The notes beneath the pieces were generated by a model that was not told where the DNA came from, searched no databases, and worked only from the letters and a program-made list of their open reading frames with translations. DNA of 20,651 nucleotides from Lachnospiraceae bacterium. GTDB taxonomy: Bacteria > Bacillota_A > Clostridia > Lachnospirales > Lachnospiraceae. The stretch is from positions 1 through 20,651 of the forward strand of contig JAILCT010000135.1 in assembly GCA_024690425.1 (NCBI GenBank). Reading direction: 5' to 3'. Positions 1-8,187 of this stretch are shown here, piece after piece. Each line of letters begins with the position of its first letter. Position 1 is the stretch's first letter. The translations under genes were made by a program, and so were the position numbers.

Positions 1-232
1 TCTCCATCGCTTCCCTGCTTGCCCTGGCCTGGTCTCCGTCCCTGCTTACGCCTATCGTCTCACGGCCGTCGTTTATCTCGGGCTTTACGGAAGGCTTCTC
101 CCCTGCGCTTTCCTGCAGCTTAGGTTCCGCTCCGGCACCTGCCTTCTCTATCTTTATCTCAATCTCCCTGTTATCTACGGGCTTTATATCTCTGTATGCG
201 GGCATCATCTCATTTATAGGACTAATCTTCAT
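1..232 (-). CDS. N-terminal part of an unidentified protein (runs off left edge)
   Basis: An ATG at 230-232 (read on the minus strand) follows an excellent ribosome binding site, AGGAGGTG, and opens a frame that stays open for 77 codons to the window edge. The start reads MKISPINEMMPAYRDIKPVD and is followed by a charged, probably disordered stretch rich in Lys, Glu and Pro, with no signal peptide or membrane segment. The last visible residues (DQARASREAME) look like the beginning of an amphipathic helix. Short disordered leaders of this type precede the FlaG domain in flagellar proteins of Lachnospiraceae, so a FlaG-like protein is one possibility, but no diagnostic FlaG residues are inside the window. 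The gene has its own promoter (273-301), so it is a transcription unit separate from the polysaccharide operon that ends just upstream. Confidence 0.7.
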   Translation of the reverse strand, partial: MKISPINEMMPAYRDIKPVDNREIEIKIEKAGAGAEPKLQESAGEKPSVKPEINDGRETIGVSRDGDQARASREAME

Positions 233-246
233 AATAACACCTCCTG

Positions 247-268
247 TCACATAGATATACTTATGTGA
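247..268 (-). promoter_or_regulatory. 7-bp inverted repeat at the predicted transcription start of the left-edge gene
   Basis: TCACATA at 247-253 is matched by TATGTGA at 262-268, with an 8-nt spacer. The repeat lies between the -10 box (273-278) and the ribosome binding site, covering the expected transcription start. It could be a repressor operator or a stabilising 5' hairpin. There is no U-run after it, so it does not look like a terminator for the gene at 298-1473. Confidence 0.4.
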
Positions 269-272
269 TTCT

Positions 273-301
273 ATTATACACCTCTTCACCGGGAAAATCA
301 A
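273..301 (-). promoter_or_regulatory. Sigma-A type promoter for the left-edge gene
   Basis: On the minus strand a -35 box TTGATT (296-301) is followed after exactly 17 bp by a consensus -10 box TATAAT (273-278). The predicted start near position 266 gives a leader of about 34 nt ahead of the ATG at 232. The -35 box overlaps the stop codon of the upstream polymerase-like gene, so the promoter is embedded at the very end of the polysaccharide operon. Confidence 0.75.
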
Positions 302-1473
302 GATGAAACAGAGGAACAGTCCCCCTGTTTCACCCCGCAGATCAAGATAAGCAGTATAAGTGAAAAAGGCGGAACGATTATGAAGTTCTCCATAAAAGCA
401 GGAAGCATCATGGAAAAAACACCTGCCATCGCACATTTGTTAAGGCCCGATGAACAGCTTGCCTCATGAAGTTCAAGAAAACGCTTGATGATAAAGATGA
501 GAGTAACGGCAAAGACCGCGATACCGTGAACTATAAGTATATCCAGAAGGCCGTTATGGACTTCAAACAGGCCATTAAGCCAGTCAAGCTGCATCTCATA
601 GGATGACCCTATGCCGGTAACCGGCTGTTTTATAAAGGCTCCCCAAAGCTCTGACCATATTTCCTCTCTCCCGGATATTATATCCTTATAGAAGATCCTT
701 ACGCGGAAGGTATCCTTCATGTATCCGAGCCACACATACAGAAGGCTGAACAGCACAGAGCCTAATGTCGTCGCAAGCGTGACAAAAAGATAGAATATCT
801 TATTCTTCCATACCTTTAAGGGGATGAGCATAAGAACGGCAAAAGCCACAAGGCCTAAAAGAGCACATCTGCTCCTGTACCATGCGATGATATTATAGCC
901 CCATGCAAAGAAAAATAACGTCAGCAGTATAAGCCATTTAGCCCCATCTTTGCTCTTAACCTTAACAAGATAATGTCTCAGATACTCAAGGACATATACT
1001 GCAAAAAAGAAGCCGCTTATAAGGATCAGGCCGCCGTAATTGGTGTTATACCCCTTGAAATACCCCTTAACATCCACGGTCCAGTATATAAAGAAAAAGC
1101 CTATATAGCAGGCCGATATCATGAACCATTTCCTGCTCATGCGGATCTTGTTGGCAAGATACAGGATAAGAAGAAAGTCAAAAACTGTAAGAAAGGCTCC
1201 CTTCCCCGATCCTATTATGAAGAGATTGACAAGAGCCACAGCGTCTGCCCCTGCCATAAGAAGGAAGGCAGGATCACCTGTCATCTCCTTTACATCAACA
1301 TAGCAAAAAAGCGTGACCAGAAGGCCCAGGGTCGCGATCAGCGTACCGTAGGGCGCCACTGCCTGATACCAGGCATAAAAGTGCCACTCAAGTGTCGTTA
1401 ATACAAACACCGATGCCAGTATCGCCGCATTCCCGACAGCTATTCTCTTGTCACTCTTCTCCCTTATCTCCAT
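298..1473 (-). CDS. O-antigen ligase/polymerase-like membrane protein (copy 1, operon end)
   Basis: This 391-residue protein has about ten hydrophobic segments and the general plan of Wzy/O-antigen ligase (Wzy_C) proteins, which join lipid-linked sugar units on the outer face of the membrane. Visible motifs are GSGKGAF (88-94), the Arg pair YRSRCALLGL (199-208), a long external loop with FYKDIISGREEIW (261-273), and an HN pair (306-307) in EVHNGLLDILIVHG, the position of the conserved His in this superfamily. It is clearly paralogous to the 420-residue protein at 2974-4236. The ATG at 1473 has GGAG five bases upstream and overlaps the end of the Wzx gene by 23 bp, which implies translational coupling. 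Whether it polymerises repeat units or ligates chains to an acceptor cannot be told from sequence. Confidence 0.85.
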   Translation of the reverse strand: MEIREKSDKRIAVGNAAILASVFVLTTLEWHFYAWYQAVAPYGTLIATLGLLVTLFCYVDVKEMTGDPAFLLMAGADAVALVNLFIIGSGKGAFLTVFDFLLILYLANKIRMSRKWFMISACYIGFFFIYWTVDVKGYFKGYNTNYGGLILISGFFFAVYVLEYLRHYLVKVKSKDGAKWLILLTLFFFAWGYNIIAWYRSRCALLGLVAFAVLMLIPLKVWKNKIFYLFVTLATTLGSVLFSLLYVWLGYMKDTFRVRIFYKDIISGREEIWSELWGAFIKQPVTGIGSSYEMQLDWLNGLFEVHNGLLDILIVHGIAVFAVTLIFIIKRFLELHEASCSSGLNKCAMAGVFSMMLPAFMENFIIVPPFSLILLILICGVKQGDCSSVSS

Positions 1474-2947
1474 TAAGTCTCCGTCCGGATAGCTGCTTAA
1501 ACAGAAGCTCTATAAGCTTCGTTACTATCCTGATCATTTCCTTCAGGTACATGGCTGATATCACGATAAAGATAACAGCCGATACGATATATTCAGTATT
1601 ACCGGCAAGTCCCGGCCTGTCGCCGCATATCATGATAACGGCTTCAATTATAAGAAGGATATAAGAAGCATAATCCCTTCTTAAGTTTACATCAAGCTTA
1701 ACATATCCCGCCACCTTGCGGTAAGCCATAAAGTACATGGTAAAGTATGAGATGCCAGTTGCGACGGCAGCACCCATAGCACCGTATCCCGGTATTAGAA
1801 TAAGGTTAAGTACGATGTTGAGCACCGCGCCCGTACCTGTTGCCCATCCCATGGCCTTTGAATCCTTATATGCAAGGCATATCGATCCCAGAAAGCCTGT
1901 AAGGGCCCCAAATACGACAGATATAAGAAGAGGCGGGACATAGAGCCATGCAGAGTAAAAATCCTTTCTGAACATGAACAGGGCAACGGGCTTAACCACC
2001 AGGATAAGGAAAGAGCACCCTGCGACCATAAATGTATTGTAGCCTCTGTACATGGCCGAGAAGAACTCCTTACTGTTTTCATCACCGTAGCTCTTGGTCG
2101 CAGACATCTGCCAGCTCTGGGCAAATATCCTCTGAAATACGGTCAGTATGGCAGGGATCTTATAGGCAACGCCATACACTCCGTTTACGGCAACCCCCTT
2201 TATAAGCGATACCAGATACCTGTCAGCCGCATTGTTTATCCAGCTGCCTGTTGAATATGCTATCATCGGCACACCGTATGATACAAGTTCCTTCCTGAAT
2301 TCCTTATCAGGGTCGTCGTTTTTGCACATCCCTGCACGTACGATCCCCGGCATGAGCCTGTGTCCGAGCGCAAGCATCAGAATGGATGCACACGTAAATG
2401 CAAGCATCTGTGAGAGCAGATATCCGTTTAACCCTGCCTTCACAATAAGCAGGAAAAAAATATTGCATCCAATAAGCACTACCGTCGAGAAAACGCTTCC
2501 GCATACAACAATCTTCACCTGTTCGCAACCCTGGAAAAAAAGGATCAGGAATTCGTATGTACAGTTGGTAAGAAAGAGAAAGATGAAGAGAAACAGGTAC
2601 CATTTCACGGATCCCTTTACAAATACGCAGGCTGCCAAGCTCACAGCAGCAACGATCGCGGAAGCCATAGCCACGAACTTAAGTCCAGTCCCGAATATCT
2701 CTCCCCTTTTATCACTCCTGTCGATGCCATACCTCAGTGCCGCCTCACCCATATTGATCGTGAGCGCCGGTACAAGCAGAAGCAATGTTGTCTGCATCAC
2801 ATCCGCGATACCGTAGTCTGATGTGGTAAGTACATTGGTATAAAAGGGCACAAGAAGAAAGACCAGTATCTTGGACACAAAATTACTGATAGTGAAGAGG
2901 GCGAGATTTCCCGCAAGATATTTATATTCAGAGTTATTGCCGGACAT
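1451..2947 (-). CDS. Oligosaccharide flippase, Wzx/RfbX-like (MATE/MOP superfamily)
   Basis: This protein of about 500 residues has the usual flippase length and roughly 14 membrane segments. Its N-terminus is typical of the polysaccharide_synt family: an Asn-rich lead, then a first helix containing NFVSKILVFLLVPFYTNVL and the following TTSDYGIADV. It should move undecaprenyl-diphosphate-linked repeat units from the cytoplasmic to the outer leaflet. The family signature region around AAVATGISYF is also visible. Two starts are close together, GTG at 2953 and ATG at 2947. GAGG lies five bases before the ATG but only AGGA at four bases before the GTG, so I prefer the ATG. It sits between two polymerase-like paralogues, overlapping the downstream one by 23 bp and following the upstream one by about 26 bp. 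Annotation as a Wzx is secure; substrate is unknown. Confidence 0.9.
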   Translation of the reverse strand: MSGNNSEYKYLAGNLALFTISNFVSKILVFLLVPFYTNVLTTSDYGIADVMQTTLLLLVPALTINMGEAALRYGIDRSDKRGEIFGTGLKFVAMASAIVAAVSLAACVFVKGSVKWYLFLFIFLFLTNCTYEFLILFFQGCEQVKIVVCGSVFSTVVLIGCNIFFLLIVKAGLNGYLLSQMLAFTCASILMLALGHRLMPGIVRAGMCKNDDPDKEFRKELVSYGVPMIAYSTGSWINNAADRYLVSLIKGVAVNGVYGVAYKIPAILTVFQRIFAQSWQMSATKSYGDENSKEFFSAMYRGYNTFMVAGCSFLILVVKPVALFMFRKDFYSAWLYVPPLLISVVFGALTGFLGSICLAYKDSKAMGWATGTGAVLNIVLNLILIPGYGAMGAAVATGISYFTMYFMAYRKVAGYVKLDVNLRRDYASYILLIIEAVIMICGDRPGLAGNTEYIVSAVIFIVISAMYLKEMIRIVTKLIELLFKQLSGRRLNGDKGEE

Positions 2948-2973
2948 ATTCACCTCATCCTACATCTTATCGT

Positions 2974-4236
2974 CTATTCTTCCCTTAAGTGAAGATCATC
3001 CGAGTTTACAACGCATAAGAGGAACATCAGGTTCAGGGCGTAATCGGCCCATATAAGATCCACATCAAAGAAGGATTCAAAGAAGACTGCCATTACCGCA
3101 AGCATGGCACACATGGCCACCCTGCTGCCGATGACCTTTTTATGAAAAGCCTGCATGCGCCTGCAGACAAAAAATACGATACCGAGAAAGACCGGAACAC
3201 CATGGATCACCAGGAAGTTATACATGGCATTGTGGACATTCTTCTCAAAAAAGCTCTTAAGTTCAAAATTGGTCCCTATTCCCGTAAGGATCATATATGG
3301 CTTATCCTTATTCACAAGCATCCCGAAAAGCTCCCTCCATATAGCTTCCCTGCCCGAGAATACCTCTTTGTAAAAGAAGGGCAGCCTGAAATTGGCACCT
3401 GTTGTCCCGATAAGCACATACAACCCCACAAAGGCAAGCGATCCAAATGTTGCAAGAAGATATGTGACCTTATAAAATGTCCCGTTTTTCCACAGCTTCC
3501 CGGGAACAATATACTTAAAGAGCATAAACAGGACAAGCATTATAAAGGCACCTCTCGCCCTGTGCCACAGGGACAGCTGGAAGCCCTTAAGAAGGATGGC
3601 GACCATAAAGAGGCCGATAAGAGGTCCCTTCTCATAATACATCTCCAGCAGGATAAAGGCGCACAAAAGGGTGTAGATCGTGAATGTCGCCGCTGTATTG
3701 GTATTGTATTTATAATTCTCAAAAGTTGTAAACAGCTTGGGATATGCTATAAAAAGGTAAAAGAGGAGAAAGCTCATATACAGGCCGGCAAAGATCTGCA
3801 GCTGCTTCGGATTTAAGTACATTTTATCGGACATATACCAGATAAGAACAAAGTTTACTGGTACAAAGAAAGCACCCTTGCCCGAATTCACGATAAAAAG
3901 GTTCACACCTGCTGCCAGTATGATAAGTCCCAGCAAATATACTTCTCTGTTTCCCTTATCCCTTATATCAAAAAATGCGGATAAGGCTTTATTACCCTCT
4001 CCCGGAAAGATCACGTTATTGACAAGGAGGATCATGAGCATGAGAAAGTTGACCACACCCGCATACGGATATACGATATTTATCGTATCGTAGAATTTGG
4101 GTACGGTAAAGGTAAGGGCATATATCATGAACATAACGAGCATTACAGAGAAGTTGATCACTTCCCTGCGGCTGTTCTTTTTTCTGTCTGCAGTTCTTGA
4201 AGTTTCTTCCATAATCCGATCGTTCTTTCTTCCCAC
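2974..4236 (-). CDS. O-antigen ligase/polymerase-like membrane protein (copy 2)
   Basis: This 420-residue polytopic protein has the same motif order as its paralogue at 298-1473: NSGKGAF (117-123), RARG (226-229), FFYKEVFSGREAIW (287-300), GIGTNFE (319-325) and an HN pair (335-336) in NVHNAMYNFLVIHG. These fit the Wzy/O-antigen ligase superfamily acting on undecaprenyl-linked glycans outside the membrane. The N-terminus is about 30 residues longer and highly charged before the first helix. The start is a GTG at 4236, supported by AAGGAG (4245-4250) with an 8-nt spacing. An ATG at 4212 exists but has no comparable binding site. Using the GTG, the gene overlaps the upstream GT4 by 79 bp in another frame, an unusually long overlap that suggests coupled translation. 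Confidence 0.85.
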   Translation of the reverse strand: MGRKNDRIMEETSRTADRKKNSRREVINFSVMLVMFMIYALTFTVPKFYDTINIVYPYAGVVNFLMLMILLVNNVIFPGEGNKALSAFFDIRDKGNREVYLLGLIILAAGVNLFIVNSGKGAFFVPVNFVLIWYMSDKMYLNPKQLQIFAGLYMSFLLFYLFIAYPKLFTTFENYKYNTNTAATFTIYTLLCAFILLEMYYEKGPLIGLFMVAILLKGFQLSLWHRARGAFIMLVLFMLFKYIVPGKLWKNGTFYKVTYLLATFGSLAFVGLYVLIGTTGANFRLPFFYKEVFSGREAIWRELFGMLVNKDKPYMILTGIGTNFELKSFFEKNVHNAMYNFLVIHGVPVFLGIVFFVCRRMQAFHKKVIGSRVAMCAMLAVMAVFFESFFDVDLIWADYALNLMFLLCVVNSDDLHLREE

Positions 4237-5186
4237 GAAGACGACTCCTTATCAAAACTTGCGGCAAGCCTTGCGGCATTGCCTTTTTTTAACAGGGCTT
4301 CTATCTTAAGCGCTATTTCGGCATCATCGTACCAGTTGTCAATGATATCTCCATCCTCAAGTCCCCCAAAGAGCTCGATCGCCCCTGTCTCCCTTGACAT
4401 AAGCACGCTGCAGCCGTTCACCAGGGCCTCCATGGGTGCCAGGCCAAAGGTCTCAAAGCAGGAATTCTGCACGAACAGCGAAGCCTCCCTATACAGCCCC
4501 TTCGTGATGTTTGAACCAACCAGGCCCATGTTTTCAACGAAAGGATAAGAGTTGATAATGTCATCATCCCTGCCCTTATCACCGATCACAACAAGCTTAA
4601 GTTGCGGCTCTCCTGTCTTCCTGTTTATAAGGTCGATGGCAGCGCATATATGCTTTATCTTCTTCCTTGGCATGCCCCCGCCGATCGTAAAGACCATATT
4701 TTTATCCCTGCCAAAACCCGTAAAGCCGTCCATGTTATCAAGCAGCCTTGTGTCGACCCCGTTCACGGCAGCGGATATCCTGTCCGAATACTCAGGATAA
4801 TTGGTCTTAAGCCAACCGGCGAAGTGGTTGGATACCGCATATATGGCATCACTCAGTTCCATGGTCTTCCTCTCGACAAGGTTCATTGTCTCATCGACGC
4901 ATTCGTTTATGGCATTCTCATGTTCCACGCATCCATGCATAAGATAGGCACACGGCTTACCAAGGGCCCTCGCCCATTTCAGGGTAAGAAGGTTCTGCCT
5001 GGAATATCCGGATATAAGCACGACCGAGCAAAAGGGCATCTTAAGTATTATCTCCAATGCCCTTAAGGGCTTACTCTTAAAGATCAGCCTTGCAGTGTTC
5101 TCCGGAAACCTTAACAGATATTCTTTTGTTACATTGGCAGGACCCGTACCGGTCCTGTAATCCCCTACAACAAATACTCTCATCAT
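4158..5186 (-). CDS. GT4-type glycosyltransferase (GT-B fold)
   Basis: This 342-residue enzyme has two Rossmann-like halves, as expected for GT-B transferases. The C-terminal half shows IGGGMPRKK (168-176), the usual first strand and turn of the donor-binding domain. It also has the retaining-enzyme EX7E motif, E245 and E253 in ETFGLAPMEAL, which contacts the nucleotide sugar. The N-terminal half carries HGCVEHEN near 84-91, likely part of the acceptor/donor cleft. There is no membrane segment, so it should act at the cytoplasmic face on the growing lipid-linked oligosaccharide. Its start codon shares ATGA with the stop of the upstream GT2 (5183-5186), and its 3' end overlaps the polymerase-like gene by 79 bp. 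It is somewhat shorter than typical GT4 enzymes because the N-terminal domain is compact. Sugar specificity cannot be assigned. Confidence 0.88.
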   Translation of the reverse strand: MMRVFVVGDYRTGTGPANVTKEYLLRFPENTARLIFKSKPLRALEIILKMPFCSVVLISGYSRQNLLTLKWARALGKPCAYLMHGCVEHENAINECVDETMNLVERKTMELSDAIYAVSNHFAGWLKTNYPEYSDRISAAVNGVDTRLLDNMDGFTGFGRDKNMVFTIGGGMPRKKIKHICAAIDLINRKTGEPQLKLVVIGDKGRDDDIINSYPFVENMGLVGSNITKGLYREASLFVQNSCFETFGLAPMEALVNGCSVLMSRETGAIELFGGLEDGDIIDNWYDDAEIALKIEALLKKGNAARLAASFDKESSSWEERTIGLWKKLQELQTEKRTAAGK

Positions 5187-5980
5187 CCGTTCCTCAAAAA
5201 ATCCCTGCGGCCTTTAAACATATAATGAAGGGCATCCTTCACCGTCAGCCCGTCAGGTTTATAAACAGGGATCTTGCGGATCGCAAACTGCCATATAAGG
5301 ATATATGAGAATAACCCCGACATGGCACCGTAGTTGGCACCCCTTGAGATAAAGAAATCCTTATCATAGCCTTTAAACCATGTTGACTCTTCTTCACGCA
5401 GCTTTGCGATCATAACGGGCTCGTAATATATCTTCAGTCCCTTCTTAAGACAGTCGTATAAGAAAATATTCTCCTCACCCATAAGATATCGTCCGGATCC
5501 CGCCCCGAACCGTTCATCAAAGCGGAGGCCTTCTATACTGCTTCTTTTAAATGCTATCTCCGGCGAAAATATCTTCATGACCGACAGATAACCCATTCTC
5601 TTTGACCTCTTATAATTGGGCACGGGTTTTTCTTTTCTCTTAATATAAAAAACTATGAGATCGGCATCCGGGTGCTTTAGAAAACCATCCTTTATCCTCA
5701 TCTCATAATCGGGAAGATACTCAACGTCATTATCACACAGGATACACACATCTGCGTCCGCCGCGGCTATGGCCATGTTCCTGCTCCTCGAAAGACCCCT
5801 CTCCCCGGTCTCCACATAGGTTATCCTCTGGTCACTGCCATTAACCGACTTCCTTATGCATGTCTCTTTGTTCTCGCGGTCGCACTGGTTTATGACCACT
5901 GCATCACCGGTTATGTTAAGCGAGTCGACATAGGAAACGTCCTCAAGGAACATAGCCGACAACAATACCTGAAGCTTCAT
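5183..5980 (-). CDS. GT2-family glycosyltransferase of the 'NQCD' subtype
   Basis: This 265-residue GT-A protein has no canonical VSVIIPVYN opening. It begins MKLQVLLSAMFLED and then has VVINQCDRE (28-36), a pattern I know from a subgroup of capsule/EPS transferases in streptococci and clostridia. Key features are the GLSRSRNMAI segment (62-71), a metal-binding DND (83-85) and an acidic MGEENIFLYD (167-176) that fits the catalytic-base region. It is soluble or membrane-peripheral and should add one sugar to the lipid-linked repeat unit. GGAG lies eight bases upstream of the ATG. The gene is one base downstream of the preceding GT2 stop (TGATATG) and shares ATGA with the next gene. Confidence 0.87.
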   Translation of the reverse strand: MKLQVLLSAMFLEDVSYVDSLNITGDAVVINQCDRENKETCIRKSVNGSDQRITYVETGERGLSRSRNMAIAAADADVCILCDNDVEYLPDYEMRIKDGFLKHPDADLIVFYIKRKEKPVPNYKRSKRMGYLSVMKIFSPEIAFKRSSIEGLRFDERFGAGSGRYLMGEENIFLYDCLKKGLKIYYEPVMIAKLREEESTWFKGYDKDFFISRGANYGAMSGLFSYILIWQFAIRKIPVYKPDGLTVKDALHYMFKGRRDFLRNG

Positions 5981-5981
5981 A

Positions 5982-6740
5982 TCACATTCTCCGAAGAACT
6001 GCCCTTACCGCCCAGAATACAAAACAGTAGGCACTGTAAAAGACATTCAGCCCTTCAACATTGCGGTACAGGTTCCATATCCTCTGTATTGCGGTCATCT
6101 TGTTGGAAGAGAGGGTACCCGTCCCCCTTCTGTAAAGAGTGAGAGCCTCATCAAGCCCGTATGCCCTGCCGACCTTCTTAAGGACCTTCCACCATGTGGC
6201 TGTATCCTCCGACGGAACCTGCGGCATCATAATGTCTTCCCTGGTCAGCTTATCCATATCAAACATTACCGTGCTTGTAAAGATCGTGGTATTCTTAAGA
6301 GCCTGCCTGTAGCTTATGGTCCCCGGCACCCGTACTATCTTCTGGACACCGATCCCGCTCTCATCGGCAAATTCATATCCGGTAAAGGAGAACGCCGCAT
6401 CGTTCTCATCCATAAATGCGAGCTGTTTCTCAAGCTTGTCGGGTGACCACAGATCGTCTGCATCGATATAGCAGATATACCTGCCGCGGGCCAGTTCCAC
6501 TCCTCTGTTCCTGGCATGAGCCGCACCGAGATTCTTCTCCCCCGCATCCACAAGCTTTATTCTCTCATCCGCTCCCGCAGTCCTCCTTATCACTTCCACG
6601 GAATCATCCGTAGACCCGTCATCAATAAGGATCATTTCAAAATCCTTATATGTCTGACTCTTAACGGACAGGATCGTATCCTCGATCCATCTGCCGGCAT
6701 TATAGACCGGCACGATAACACTGACTAACCCCTTACTCAT
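5982..6740 (-). CDS. GT2-family glycosyltransferase
   Basis: This is a 252-residue classical GT-A transferase: VSVIVPVYN (6-14), DDGSTDDS (40-47), GAAHARNRG (72-80) and the metal/nucleotide-binding DADD (93-96). EDTATWWK near 178 probably supplies the catalytic base. A hydrophobic stretch near the C-terminus (FYSAYCFVFWAVRAVL) could be a membrane anchor, common among enzymes that extend undecaprenyl-linked sugars. The ATG at 6740 is preceded by GGGGG with six bases spacing and overlaps the end of the phosphoglycosyl transferase gene by 8 bp (ATGAGTAA). Its place directly after the initiating enzyme suggests, but does not prove, that it adds the second sugar. Confidence 0.9.
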   Translation of the reverse strand: MSKGLVSVIVPVYNAGRWIEDTILSVKSQTYKDFEMILIDDGSTDDSVEVIRRTAGADERIKLVDAGEKNLGAAHARNRGVELARGRYICYIDADDLWSPDKLEKQLAFMDENDAAFSFTGYEFADESGIGVQKIVRVPGTISYRQALKNTTIFTSTVMFDMDKLTREDIMMPQVPSEDTATWWKVLKKVGRAYGLDEALTLYRRGTGTLSSNKMTAIQRIWNLYRNVEGLNVFYSAYCFVFWAVRAVLRRM

Positions 6741-8124
6741 TGTTATCCCCCTTTTCAGCCTCCCCCGACGCTTTGGTCAGGGGCAGTATCCCCTCAGTTA
6801 TACCTTCTGTACTCTCCGGTGTGAATATGGTCTTTACGGTAAGGATGATCAGGCGAAGATCAAGCCATACCGAGAAGTTCTCTATATAAAAGAGATCAAG
6901 CTTGAGCTTGTCGTACGGAAGCGTATTGTACTTGCCATACACCTGGGCATAGCCGGTGATGCCGGCCTTGACCTTGGTCCTGTATTTGAATTCAGGCATT
7001 TCCTTCGTGTACTCTTCTATGATGGCCGGTCGCTCGGGACGCGGTCCCACAAACGACATATCCCCCCTGAGCACATTAAAGAGCTGGGGAAATTCATCAA
7101 ACCGGATCTTTCTTATAACCCTACCGACAGGAGTGATACGGTCATCATTTTTCCTTGCAAGCCTGGCTACTCCGTCCTTCTCCGCATCGACTATCATGCT
7201 CCTGAACTTGATGATCTTAAACTCCCTGTCTCCATCCGTGACCCTTACCTGCTTATACAGCACCGGTCCACGGTCATACAGCTTGATGCAGAGAGCGGTG
7301 ATAAGCATAAACGGTGAGAGGACAATGATAAGGAAAAGTGAAAAGACCACATCAAAGGCCCGCTTGACAAGCATCTGCTCGTACTCGATCGGGCTGCTCT
7401 TTGTAAGCATAAGGGGTGAATCGAAAAAGTGCAGTGTCTTGGCTCCCCTTAACACTATGTCCATGATCTTGGGCATGACATAGGTTTCCTTGCTCTGCCC
7501 GTAGCAGTACTTGTGAAGCCTGTTCCTTGCATCGGTATTTATATCCCACAGCATCACGGCTTCGTGCTCGTCGATCCTGCTGCAGATATAGTCAAAATCA
7601 TCAGATACCCGTATCGTCTCCCTTATCTCAAACTGATGGCGTCTCGTGCGTACCTTCTCGACAAAGAGGTCCTTATGGATGCCGTCATAAATAAGGAGAA
7701 CATCAAGAGGAGGAAAGAGTCCCCTGTAAAAAGTCGTTGCAAAAAAGATCCATGCCCCGATAAGAAAGCATTGGATGACCATGGCTGCGATCAGAGGCAG
7801 CGGAGTGGGAAAATGGTAGGCGAGCATACATACCATCGCATAAAAGAGAACATTGGTAAAAAACGTGGCAATGATCTGTGAGAAAAGAAGCTCCAGCATC
7901 CTGTAGGATCCTATCTTAAGGCCGCCGTACATACTTGAGGCAAAGAGAAGTACACACAGATATACAACCGAAATAAAAACATGACCCCAGAAATAATAGG
8001 CCTTGGGCAGCTCGGTGTTGTAATAAACCACCCACACAAAACTGACAACAAGGGTTTCAAGGAGTACGATAAGACATGCCATTATTAAATTATATTTTCG
8101 CTTACGTGCCTGTACCTTTTCCAA
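6733..8124 (-). CDS. Polyprenyl-phosphate phosphoglycosyl transferase, WbaP/WcaJ-like
   Basis: This 463-residue enzyme should start repeat-unit synthesis by moving a hexose-1-phosphate from a UDP-sugar to undecaprenyl phosphate. It has the long-form architecture: four N-terminal membrane segments (about 13-130), a cytoplasmic Rossmann-like region (about 140-240), a re-entrant hydrophobic helix (258-280) and the catalytic sugar-transferase domain. Catalytic-domain landmarks are KRAFDVV (254-260), GPVLYKQVRV, FKIIKFRSM (302-310), the Asp-Glu dyad D343-E344 in RFDEFPQL, FVGPRPERP (358-366) and the C-terminal YDKLKLDLFYIENFS block. The start is a TTG at 8124 with AAGGGG six bases upstream, in frame with MEKVQARKRK; no better ATG is near. 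It overlaps the downstream GT2 by 8 bp. Confidence 0.93.
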   Translation of the reverse strand: MEKVQARKRKYNLIMACLIVLLETLVVSFVWVVYYNTELPKAYYFWGHVFISVVYLCVLLFASSMYGGLKIGSYRMLELLFSQIIATFFTNVLFYAMVCMLAYHFPTPLPLIAAMVIQCFLIGAWIFFATTFYRGLFPPLDVLLIYDGIHKDLFVEKVRTRRHQFEIRETIRVSDDFDYICSRIDEHEAVMLWDINTDARNRLHKYCYGQSKETYVMPKIMDIVLRGAKTLHFFDSPLMLTKSSPIEYEQMLVKRAFDVVFSLFLIIVLSPFMLITALCIKLYDRGPVLYKQVRVTDGDREFKIIKFRSMIVDAEKDGVARLARKNDDRITPVGRVIRKIRFDEFPQLFNVLRGDMSFVGPRPERPAIIEEYTKEMPEFKYRTKVKAGITGYAQVYGKYNTLPYDKLKLDLFYIENFSVWLDLRLIILTVKTIFTPESTEGITEGILPLTKASGEAEKGDNNE

Positions 8125-8187
8125 TCCAGTCCCCTTACAACCGTTCCTTATCTTCCCCCGAAAACCTGACCCTCTTAAGCATTGCTG

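Noticed and set aside
2232..2816. 194-codon plus-strand frame opposite Wzx
   Set aside because: It lies entirely within a well-supported flippase gene, and the predicted protein has no recognisable features.
3142..3816. Long open frame on the plus strand (224 codons) antisense to the polymerase-like gene
   Set aside because: Its composition is Lys/His/Gln-rich without any domain, it has no binding site, and the minus-strand frame has clear family motifs. It is an antisense shadow.
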